A stretch of DNA of 35,941 nt from Clostridia bacterium (GTDB lineage: Bacteria > Bacillota > Clostridia > Oscillospirales > Acutalibacteraceae). The stretch spans positions 1 through 35,941 of the forward strand of contig JAFQCU010000031.1 of assembly GCA_017416285.1 (NCBI GenBank). Reading direction: 5' to 3'. Below, piece after piece: positions 1-5,191 of the stretch (position 1 is the first letter of the stretch; each line of letters starts with the position of its first letter). The notes under the pieces are model-generated. The model searched no databases, was not told where the DNA came from, and saw only the letters and a list, made by a program, of their open reading frames with translations. The translations under genes were made by a program, and so were the position numbers.

Positions 1-26
1 ATCGCAATTACTTTACATTTGCTCAC
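1..26 (-). CDS. Start of a minus-strand gene, cut by the window edge (possibly ParA/Soj-like)
   Basis: A GTG codon (24-26) lies 8 bases after a strong minus-strand AAAGGAGG, and the few codons visible read M-S-K-C-K-V-I-A-I before the window ends. ParA/Soj ATPases often begin with a short basic stretch and V-I-A-I just before their deviant Walker A loop, so that family is a guess. Nine residues cannot prove any assignment. The folded RNA region at 60-300 lies directly upstream on the same strand. Confidence 0.5.
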
Positions 27-59
27 CGGATGTTCCTCCTTTCTAAAAATTTGAAACTT

Positions 60-300
60 TCGTTCCACCAAAACTCAAAATATGCTTTTGAGCTTTGGTC
101 GTGCGTTTTACTTGTTCTCAACACCCCAAACGCAAAGGGAAGTCGTTAAACGCTCGGCTGCGAACCAAGTCCATAGGGGTTTCACCTTCCCGCCTTCATT
201 GTGGCCGGACCGCGAGTTACGGAAGTATCATTATTCCTTGTACCTGTCTTTGCCACCTCCAAGAGCAACCTGGATTCTTGTTGTATAAAACTCTTTCGCT
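60..300 (-). ncRNA. Structured noncoding RNA or long structured leader (raiA-like candidate)
   Basis: The region is visibly richer in G+C than its neighbours, and on the minus strand it folds into many helices. Examples are GTGGC with GCCAC across about 45 bases, GGGAAG with CTTCCC, CTTGG-TTCGCAG-CCGAG, and a 13-bp hairpin at 68-98 with one mismatch. No minus frame is convincingly coding, and the open plus frames look like shadows. It does not match the conserved blocks I know for RNase P RNA, tmRNA, 6S RNA or the large SRP RNA. Size, clostridial setting and blocks such as GGTGAAACCCCTATGGAC make me suspect the raiA (ARRPOF) class, but this is recollection and not a search. It ends about 35 bases before the ribosome binding site of the gene at the window start, so it may instead be that gene's 5' leader. 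Confidence 0.55.
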
Positions 301-480
301 CGCTTCGCCTGGAAGGTCTTGGCGGTTCTACAACCTCGGCTTAGGTCTCCCCGATACAAGTAACGTATCTAACGAATGTGTATTCAGTTGTTATTTGAAA
401 CGGGTGATTTTTACAGGTCTGAAAAATTACCCTCTCAATTCGTAGCCGGCGAAAAGGCCGAAAAAACAACCCCTCCAAGC
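301..480 (-). other. Structured 5' part upstream of the RNA core
   Basis: Read on the minus strand, this stretch holds a long imperfect hairpin. GGGTaATTTTT (432-422) pairs with AAAAATcACCC (412-402), extended by TTGA with TCAA and an outer GTTGTT with AACAAC. A small GATAC-GTATC hairpin and a GTTGTA/TACAAC pairing reaching into the downstream core follow. It could be the 5' domain of a larger RNA of about 400 bases. I see no clear minus-strand promoter with a TATAAT-type box. No coding frame is supported. Confidence 0.4.
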
Positions 481-510
481 CAAAAAAATTAAATTTGTAA
501 AAAATGCATA

Positions 511-552
511 AAAAAAGAGCATCTTCATTATTAGAAAATGCTCGTTTTTTTA
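511..552. terminator. Bidirectional intrinsic terminator
   Basis: GAGCAT-c-TTC (518-527) pairs with GAA-a-ATGCTC (535-544). Seven A lie on one side and GTTTTTTT on the other, so the element can terminate in either direction; on the minus strand the U run follows the stem directly. The stretch from 553 to 642 has no supported gene, only a short open tail ending at a TAA near 617 that has no start codon. Confidence 0.65.
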
Positions 553-642
553 TCTATTCAGTTGTTTTGTGCGCTTTGCTAAACGCTACACAGGCTGCTA
601 TAAAGGATATGAAATAATCATAGTCCACTGTAAACATTTTAT

Positions 643-671
643 CCCCTCGGAGCAATCCGAGGGGTATTTTA
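643..671 (+). terminator. Terminator-like hairpin before the PHP gene
   Basis: A perfect 9-bp stem, CCCCTCGGA with TCCGAGGGG around a GCAA loop, is followed by TATTTTATT. No plus-strand gene ends nearby, so it may mark the end of a lost gene. It separates the RNA region from the PHP gene. Confidence 0.6.
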
Positions 672-683
672 TTGAAAAATTCT

Positions 684-710
684 TGTTTTTTTATAATAGT
701 GTGATATAAT
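684..710 (+). promoter_or_regulatory. Probable promoter of the PHP gene (extended -10)
   Basis: TGaTATAAT at 702-710 is an extended -10 box 18 bases before the start codon. The upstream TTGTTT (684-689) is a poor -35 at 15 bp spacing, so the extended -10 probably carries the promoter. Confidence 0.5.
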
Positions 711-728
711 TATTTTGAGGTGATAATA

Positions 729-1400
729 ATGTACAAATACGAAACACATCTTCATACTTCTCCTGTTAGTGGTTGTGCAATCGCAAGTGCGGAGGAAACC
801 GTAAAGTGTTATAAAGAGTTAGGATATGACGGCATCTTTATTACAAACCATTTTCCTGATGTAGATAATAGTGAGAGAACCTATGAGGAAAAGGTGAATT
901 TTTATTTTTCGGATTATGAAAAAGCTTTAGAATTAAGTAAAACCGTTGGAATTAAGGTTTTTTGCGGTGTTGAAACTACTTACGGCGGCACCGATTTTTT
1001 GGTGTACGGACTTGATAAAGAATGGTTTCTTGCACATCCCGAAATTATGACTATGAGACAAAGCGATAAGCTAACACTTATGCGGGAAAGCGGTGCACTA
1101 ATAGTTCAGGCACATCCCTTCCGTGAAGCATGGTATATTGACCATATTCGCCTCTTCCCAAGACACGTTGACGGTGTTGAAATAATGAACGCCAACAGAC
1201 CCGATGATGAAAATGATTTGGCAAAAATCTATTGTGAACATTACGGGCTTATTAAATTTGCAGGTTCAGACAATCATTCAGCCGCAAAACAAAATAAACT
1301 GTTTGGCTTATGTTTTGAAGAACCCATTTGTAGTGTGGAAGATTTTATAGAAAAAGCCAAAAACCACAAAGCAGAAATTTTTACGTTAAAAACCAAATAA
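729..1400 (+). CDS. PHP-domain metal-dependent phosphoesterase
   Basis: The 223-residue product carries the metal-ligand pattern of the PHP family: H-L-H at residues 7-9, T-N-H at 39-41, a central V-E-T-T, Q-A-H-P near 130 and G-S-D-N-H near 180. PHP proteins are hydrolases binding two or three metal ions and acting on phosphate esters; histidinol phosphatase is one member, but the short sequence and lack of neighbouring histidine genes give no support for that substrate. The start is the ATG at 729, because GAGG (717-720) sits 8 bases upstream; the in-frame GTG at 720 overlaps that site. It appears to be a single-gene unit. The true substrate is unknown. Confidence 0.85.
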   Translation: MYKYETHLHTSPVSGCAIASAEETVKCYKELGYDGIFITNHFPDVDNSERTYEEKVNFYFSDYEKALELSKTVGIKVFCGVETTYGGTDFLVYGLDKEWFLAHPEIMTMRQSDKLTLMRESGALIVQAHPFREAWYIDHIRLFPRHVDGVEIMNANRPDDENDLAKIYCEHYGLIKFAGSDNHSAAKQNKLFGLCFEEPICSVEDFIEKAKNHKAEIFTLKTK

Positions 1401-1518
1401 TGCTTCTTTGCGTACTATAGATATAAGGAATATAAGTAATAAACCCACCCATTAGGAAAATCCAGCTTTTAAATAGGTGCAAAGAATTTTACTAACTCAA
1501 ATTTCATTAATGAATTCA

Positions 1519-1549
1519 TCCCTACCGAAGATACGGTAGGGATTTTTAT
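1519..1549 (+). terminator. Intrinsic terminator after the PHP gene
   Basis: TCCCTACCG (1519-1527) pairs perfectly with CGGTAGGGA (1534-1542) and is followed by TTTTTATT. It lies about 120 bases after the PHP stop codon. The stretch between (1401-1518) holds nothing I can identify. Confidence 0.75.
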
Positions 1550-1577
1550 TGCAATCAAAAAGGTAGAGTGTTATAAT
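1549..1577 (+). promoter_or_regulatory. Promoter of the unknown/HD hydrolase pair
   Basis: TTGCAA (1549-1554), 17 bp, then TATAAT (1572-1577), with a TG one base upstream of the -10. The -35 box overlaps the U tract of the preceding terminator, so the two units are packed edge to edge. Confidence 0.7.
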
Positions 1578-1599
1578 ATACATAAAGGAGATGTTTTAT

Positions 1600-1977
1600 A
1601 TGAAAAACAAAGTGGTTTTTGATAGTGTTGCTTGTCCAGAAGGAGCAATAATAAACCTTGCTTGTGGGCATATATCTCTTAATGAAATTGAGTTTATAAA
1701 TGAAAAAGTTATTGTGAACATTGAAGCCAAAACCGGAGAAATCGAATTATTTGATTTCAAATCAAATAAGCTTTTATCTACCAAGGTAAAAACTCCTTTA
1801 TCGGGCGATGAAAAATTTTCTGAAGTAAAATGTATCGTTGAAGGAGAGCAAATTAAATTAGGTTTTCCACAGTATACTTATAAAGATAATTATCCTCACT
1901 GTGATGGAGAGCATGACCGTTGGACAAAAAAAATTTCTGATTTTGATTTTTTATGCCATAATATACCCAAGAGGTGA
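1600..1977 (+). CDS. Unknown protein, 125 residues
   Basis: A soluble, acidic, beta-rich looking protein with no signal peptide or membrane segment. It has two cysteines near the N-terminus (V-A-C-P and L-A-C-G-H) and a C-terminal part with H-C-D-G-E-H-D-R-W, which could bind a metal; that is inference from composition. I do not recognise the family. The start is the ATG at 1600 because AAAGGAG ends at 1590; the in-frame ATG at 1591 touches that site and would be too close. It is followed after 5 bp by the HD hydrolase gene, whose ribosome binding site lies in its last codons, so the two are very likely co-transcribed and translationally linked. Confidence 0.75.
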   Translation: MKNKVVFDSVACPEGAIINLACGHISLNEIEFINEKVIVNIEAKTGEIELFDFKSNKLLSTKVKTPLSGDEKFSEVKCIVEGEQIKLGFPQYTYKDNYPHCDGEHDRWTKKISDFDFLCHNIPKR

Positions 1978-1982
1978 AAGAA

Positions 1983-2411
1983 ATGATTTATACCCCAAAA
2001 ACTAAAAAAGCATTAAAATTGTGCTTTGAAGCCCACAAAGAACAGCTTGACAAAAGCGGCATACCTTATGTTTTTCATCCCTTTCATTTAGCGGAACAAA
2101 TGAAAACTGAGGAAACAACAGTTGTTGCTTTGTTGCACGATTTGGTCGAGGACACCGAATATACAATAGAAGACCTGACCAATATGGGATTTGATAAAAC
2201 AATTACCGATGCCATTGCCTTGATGACACACGCTGATGACGTTGATTATATGGATTATGTCCGTATGATTAAAGAAAATCCCATTGCAAAAGCAGTTAAA
2301 TTAGCGGATTTGACTCATAATTCTGATTTATCACGGTTGGATACCATTGATGAAAAAGCGTTAAAACGCAGGGAAAAATATCTAAAAGCCATTGCTCTTT
2401 TAGAAAAATAA
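1983..2411 (+). CDS. Small HD-domain hydrolase, (p)ppGpp hydrolase (RelA/SpoT HD) type
   Basis: This 142-residue protein is a bare HD domain: F-H-P-F-H at 31-35, L-L-H-D-L-V-E-D-T at 50-58 and K-L-A-D-L-T-H-N near 105. Order and spacing match the hydrolase half of RelA/SpoT enzymes and stand-alone small hydrolases, which remove pyrophosphate from (p)ppGpp using manganese. No synthetase or TGS domain is present. The family also acts on other nucleotides, so ppGpp is likely but unproven. The start is the ATG at 1983, with GAGG (1971-1974) 8 bases upstream inside the end of the previous gene. It is the second gene of that pair. Confidence 0.8.
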   Translation: MIYTPKTKKALKLCFEAHKEQLDKSGIPYVFHPFHLAEQMKTEETTVVALLHDLVEDTEYTIEDLTNMGFDKTITDAIALMTHADDVDYMDYVRMIKENPIAKAVKLADLTHNSDLSRLDTIDEKALKRREKYLKAIALLEK

Positions 2412-2465
2412 ACCCCTCTTGCGTGCAAGCCAATGGGTATTGCTTTTCTGGTATTTTTGTGTTAT

Positions 2466-2577
2466 TATACTATAAACTTAATATTTTAAAAAACTGCTAC
2501 CGAGTAGTAGAATGTTAAAAACATTCGTTTGCATATCGTTAGGTCTTAGAAGATATGCATACGGGTGTTTATTTTTT
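2466..2577 (+). promoter_or_regulatory. Promoter and structured leader of the pnuC-like gene
   Basis: A TATACT box (2466-2471) has only a distant TTGCTT upstream. Three hairpins follow back to back: CTGCTAC-cga-GTAGTAG (2494-2510, one G-U pair), GAATGTT-aaa-AACATTC (2510-2526) and TGCATATC (2530-2537) with GATATGCA (2552-2559), extended by CGT/ACG, around a 14-base loop. The last ends 15 bases before the AGGAG. The density of helices suggests a cis-regulatory RNA. NAD-type (pnuC motif) riboswitches are known before such genes, but I cannot confirm a consensus; the TPP consensus is absent. Confidence 0.45.
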
Positions 2578-2590
2578 AGGAGCGTTTAAA

Positions 2591-3271
2591 TTGAAAAACT
2601 ATTTTTCGAAAATGGAAATTATTTTGTGGTGTTCTTCGGTAATACTGATAATTGGTTCGTTTTGTCTGTTTGATAAAGAGAATTACCTTACGTTATCGGC
2701 CTCGTTAATCGGTGTTACTTCGCTGATTTTTAACGCAAAGGGCAATCCGATTGGACAATTTTTAATGGTGCTGTTCAGTATACTTTATGGGATTATTTCA
2801 TTCAGTTTTCATTATTACGGCGAAATGATTACATACCTTGGTATGACAATGCCAATGGCTGTTTTTGCTTTAATATCTTGGCTTAAAAACCCATATAAAG
2901 GAAACCGAGCCGAAGTTAAGGTTAACACCATAAGCAAAACAGAAACACTATTAATGCTGATTTGCACCATACTGGTTACGGTTATATTTTACTTCATTTT
3001 AAGACACTTTAACACCGCTAATATTGTCCCAAGTACACTGTCAGTAACGACCAGCTTTATCGCCGTATACTTAACCTTTAGGCGCTGTCCCCTGTTTGCA
3101 TTGGCATATGCCGCAAACGACGTTATTCTGATAATATTGTGGATAATGGCAAGTGTATACGATATGCGTTATATTTCTGTTGTGGTGTGTTTTGTCGCAT
3201 TTTTAGCAAATGACATATATGGTTACATTAATTGGCAAAAAATGAAAATCAGACAAAATAATGGGGATTAA
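2591..3271 (+). CDS. pnuC: PnuC-family nicotinamide riboside/vitamin transporter
   Basis: A 226-residue polytopic membrane protein with about seven hydrophobic segments. Near the C-terminus it has the W-I-M-A-S and N-D-I-Y-G-Y-I-N-W pattern typical of PnuC. PnuC proteins let nicotinamide riboside diffuse in, to be trapped by phosphorylation for NAD synthesis; relatives PnuT and PnuX carry thiamine or riboflavin, so the substrate is not certain. I choose a TTG start at 2591, because AGGAG (2578-2582) lies 8 bases upstream and the protein then begins M-K-N-Y-F. The in-frame ATG at 2555 falls inside a leader hairpin and has no ribosome binding site. No kinase gene is adjacent. Confidence 0.85.
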   Translation: MKNYFSKMEIILWCSSVILIIGSFCLFDKENYLTLSASLIGVTSLIFNAKGNPIGQFLMVLFSILYGIISFSFHYYGEMITYLGMTMPMAVFALISWLKNPYKGNRAEVKVNTISKTETLLMLICTILVTVIFYFILRHFNTANIVPSTLSVTTSFIAVYLTFRRCPLFALAYAANDVILIILWIMASVYDMRYISVVVCFVAFLANDIYGYINWQKMKIRQNNGD

Positions 3272-3284
3272 GTTAATATTAATT

Positions 3285-3311
3285 AAACCGCCGATTGCTC
3301 GGCGGTTTTTG
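3285..3311. terminator. Terminator shared by two convergent genes
   Basis: AAACCGCCGA (3285-3294) pairs with TCGGCGGTTT (3299-3308) around TTGC, with a T run on the plus side and A residues before the stem that can serve the minus side. It sits between the stop codons of pnuC and the 69-residue gene. Confidence 0.85.
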
Positions 3312-3521
3312 TTATTCGGGTTCCTTTTCTTCAAGCACGTTTTGAAGCACGTGCCTGTAAAGGCCCTTAAACTGGTCGTGCGCTTTATTCAAATCGGCAT
3401 CTGAAATTTTGCCTTCTTTGTAAAGCTTGCAAAGCTTTTTTGCTTTTTTAACTTGTTTGGAAAACTCACGATTAATGTTCCCAATCGCCAAATTAGCGGT
3501 GGGGTCTGAATAATAACCCAT
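3312..3521 (-). CDS. Conserved small clostridial protein, 69 residues
   Basis: A hydrophilic, highly charged, helical protein starting M-G-Y-Y-S-D-P-T-A-N. From memory, this N-terminus recurs in small proteins of unknown function in many Clostridia. Residues 17-45 are rich in Lys and Arg and suit nucleic-acid or ribosome contact, which is inference. A strong AGGAGG lies 8 bases before the ATG. The gene has its own consensus promoter and a 120-base leader with an attenuator-like fold, unusually elaborate control for so small a protein. No signal peptide or membrane segment is seen. Confidence 0.8.
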   Translation of the reverse strand: MGYYSDPTANLAIGNINREFSKQVKKAKKLCKLYKEGKISDADLNKAHDQFKGLYRHVLQNVLEEKEPE

Positions 3522-3559
3522 AATTTTTTCCTCCTATATTCTTTTTTTATACAGGAAGG

Positions 3560-3642
3560 CAATAAAAAAAGCCTATCCTACAAATGGGCAGAATTATCCT
3601 GCTGATAATTCTATCCTTTGTAAAATAAGCGTTAAATTTTGT
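3560..3642 (-). promoter_or_regulatory. Attenuator or riboswitch-like leader of the 69-residue gene
   Basis: From the predicted start near 3642, the minus-strand RNA can form TACAAA-GG (3622-3615) pairing with CC-a-TTTGTA (3588-3579), enclosing a perfect hairpin GAATTATC-agcag-GATAATTC (3611-3591). The 3' side of that outer helix can instead fold as GCCcATTT-gta-GGATaGGC (3589-3571) followed by seven U, an intrinsic terminator. The two folds exclude each other, as in transcriptional riboswitches. I recognise no ligand class. Confidence 0.55.
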
Positions 3643-3648
3643 AAGGCT

Positions 3649-3677
3649 ATGATAACACATTATTTAAATTTTGTCAA
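3649..3677 (-). promoter_or_regulatory. Consensus sigma-A promoter for the 69-residue gene
   Basis: On the minus strand: TTGACA (3677-3672), 17 bp, TATCAT (3654-3649). The match is close to perfect. Transcription would start near 3642 and run into the attenuator-like leader. Confidence 0.8.
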
Positions 3678-3711
3678 TACCTAAAGACAGTATTGACTAA
3701 TATGATATAAT
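3673..3711 (+). promoter_or_regulatory. Inverted repeat between divergent promoters and -10 box of the EEP gene
   Basis: GTCAATAC (3673-3680) and GTATTGAC (3690-3697) form a perfect 8-bp inverted repeat with a 9-bp gap. One arm overlaps the -35 box of the minus-strand promoter. TGaTATAAT (3703-3711) follows as an extended -10 for the plus-strand EEP gene, with no good -35 at the right distance. The palindrome could be an operator acting on both genes, or simply two -35-like hexamers facing each other. Confidence 0.5.
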
Positions 3712-3732
3712 AGATTTGAAAGGTGGTATTTT

Positions 3733-4818
3733 ATGGATAAGAAGAATGTTTTTAAAAAAGTTATAAAAATTTCGCTTTGTGTAATTTTGTCTTTAGTTTT
3801 AATTGTTGTAGGATATTTGGGATATGTTATTTTTTCATATAACCGAATTGCAGACAACCAAACCGTAACACCGGTTAAAAACGGCTTAGACACTTCCCTT
3901 TCAGTTAACAAAGGCTACACCGCTGTTATACAAAATCTCGGCTTTGGTGCCTACACACAAGATTTCACCTTCTTTATGGATGGCGGCACACAGTCGTGGG
4001 CAGAAAGCAAAGAAAGTGTTAAAAGCTGTATAAACCAAGGTGCCGACACCGTTTCAGGCTTTAACCCCGATTTTATTCTGTTTCAAGAGGTGGATTTTGA
4101 TTCCACCCGCAGTTATCACATAAACCAGCGTGAAATACTGGAAAAAAGGTTTAACACCTATAGCAGTGCCTTTGCGGTTAATTACCACTCGGCATTTTTG
4201 GCATACCCGTTTACACAGCCGCACGGCGCTTCAAACAGCGGTATACTTACCCTAAGTAAATTCAACATTAGCGCCTCTAAAAGACGCAGCTTACCCATTT
4301 CGGAAAGCTTCAGCAAGTTTTTAGACCTTGATCGTTGCTACAGCGTGTCACGAATACCGGTTGAAAACGGAAAAGAGCTTGTGCTTTATAACGTTCACCT
4401 TTCGGCTTACGGCGGTAGCGATGAAATTAGAACAGCACAAATGACAATGCTTTTTAATGATATGAAAGCAGAATACGAAAAAGGAAATTACACCGTTTGC
4501 GGCGGCGACTTTAACCACGATTTCACAGGAGATTCCACCCAAAAATTAAACGGCGGTCAAAAGGTTGATTTTGGCTGGGCGCAACCCTTCCCCGAAGCGC
4601 TATTACCCGAATGTATTACAAGGTGTACCGATTATGAAAGTCTTGTGCCCACCTGCCGAAACTGTGATATTCCCTATAAAAAAGGTAATTTTACAATTAT
4701 TGTTGACGGCTTTTTAGTTAGCGAAAATGTCGAAACAGTAAAGGTTCAAAACATCGGTACCGAATTCATATATTCCGACCACAACCCCGTTGTTTTAGAA
4801 TTTAGTCTTAAACCATAA
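3733..4818 (+). CDS. Membrane-anchored endonuclease/exonuclease/phosphatase (EEP) family hydrolase
   Basis: The 361-residue product has one N-terminal membrane segment (about residues 11-34) with positive charges before it, so the rest is probably extracellular. The EEP fold signatures are all present: F-Q-E-V-D near 117-121, N-V-H-L-S-A-Y near 220, G-G-D-F-N-H-D near 257 and S-D-H-N-P-V near 350. This Mg-dependent family includes DNases, sphingomyelinases and lipid phosphatases; a surface-exposed member may act on extracellular nucleic acid or phospholipid, but no substrate can be read from the sequence. AAAGGTGG lies 8 bases before the ATG. It is transcribed alone, divergent from the 69-residue gene, and ends at a strong terminator. 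Confidence 0.85.
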   Translation: MDKKNVFKKVIKISLCVILSLVLIVVGYLGYVIFSYNRIADNQTVTPVKNGLDTSLSVNKGYTAVIQNLGFGAYTQDFTFFMDGGTQSWAESKESVKSCINQGADTVSGFNPDFILFQEVDFDSTRSYHINQREILEKRFNTYSSAFAVNYHSAFLAYPFTQPHGASNSGILTLSKFNISASKRRSLPISESFSKFLDLDRCYSVSRIPVENGKELVLYNVHLSAYGGSDEIRTAQMTMLFNDMKAEYEKGNYTVCGGDFNHDFTGDSTQKLNGGQKVDFGWAQPFPEALLPECITRCTDYESLVPTCRNCDIPYKKGNFTIIVDGFLVSENVETVKVQNIGTEFIYSDHNPVVLEFSLKP

Positions 4819-4850
4819 TATCGATTTTATTTGATTTTAACTGCAAAAAT

Positions 4851-4893
4851 AAACGACAAGATATTTCTTGAGGAAATATCTTGTCGTTTTGTT
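4851..4893. terminator. Strong bidirectional terminator
   Basis: A 17-bp perfect stem (4851-4867 with 4873-4889) around the loop TTGAG has A residues on its left and TTTT on its right. It ends both the EEP gene on the plus strand and the giant-protein operon on the minus strand. Confidence 0.9.
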
Positions 4894-4905
4894 TAAATAC
4901 GCAAA

Positions 4906-5028
4906 TTAAAGGCTCAGATCGTCTATATCACCAAATGAGTTATCGTTCTCACCGCCGTTGCTTGCTGCAATAACGTCCTTGGCTTCAAACTTGATTACTT
5001 CAATTTCGGGTTTGTTAAAATTATTCAT
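4906..5028 (-). CDS. 40-residue peptide, second copy (DVIAxSN family)
   Basis: The peptide is a paralogue of the one encoded at 5046-5168. Its first half contains K-P-E-I-E-V-I-K-F-E followed by D-V-I-A-A-S-N, and its second half is acidic and Gly/Asn-rich without cysteine. AGGAG lies 7 bases before the ATG. It is the last gene of the giant-protein operon, 17 bp after the first peptide. From memory, short proteins with a P-x-I-E-(V/I)-I-x-F-E-x-x-D-V-I-x-(T/A)-S core recur in gut Clostridia near large secreted proteins; no function is known to me. The conserved front and variable acidic tail look like a leader and payload, but no modification enzyme is nearby. Confidence 0.75.
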   Translation of the reverse strand: MNNFNKPEIEVIKFEAKDVIAASNGGENDNSFGDIDDLSL

Positions 5029-5045
5029 ATTTTTTCTCCTTTCGA

Positions 5046-5168
5046 TCAAGGTTTTACAACTTCATTATCAAATCCATCATCATCAAGATCGGGTTCGTTA
5101 CTTGTAGCAATTACATCACGACTTTCAAAAGCGATGATTTCAATAATAGGGGTTTCAAATTTTATCAT
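5046..5168 (-). CDS. 40-residue peptide, first copy (DVIAxSN family)
   Basis: The peptide reads M-I-K-F-E-T-P-I-I-E-I-I-A-F-E at the front, then S-R-D-V-I-A-T-S-N, then an acidic tail rich in Asp. About half its first 24 positions equal the second copy, and both are exactly 40 residues. The gene starts 23 bp after the stop codon of the 1949-residue secreted protein, with AGGAGAGAG upstream, so it is clearly expressed with it. It has no signal peptide, membrane segment or cysteine. Real coding status is supported by the paralogue, the ribosome binding site and conserved spacing. Confidence 0.75.
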   Translation of the reverse strand: MIKFETPIIEIIAFESRDVIATSNEPDLDDDGFDNEVVKP

Positions 5169-5191
5169 TGTCTTCTCTCTCTCCTAAATAA

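Noticed and set aside
82-445. Open plus-strand frames of 68 and 116 codons over the RNA region
   Set aside because: No ribosome binding site, odd composition with many Cys, Arg and Ser, and they lie opposite a strongly folded region.
60-480. RNase P RNA, tmRNA or 6S RNA
   Set aside because: The conserved blocks (GAGGAAAGTCC for RNase P, GGTTCGA and CCA end for tmRNA) are not found on either strand.
553-642. Short open tail A-L-L-N-A-T-Q-A-A-I-K-D-M-K ending near 617
   Set aside because: It has no start codon and begins inside the terminator; at most a gene remnant.
2466-2577. TPP riboswitch before the pnuC-like gene
   Set aside because: The conserved TPP blocks (CTGAGA and the ACCTGATC region) are absent.
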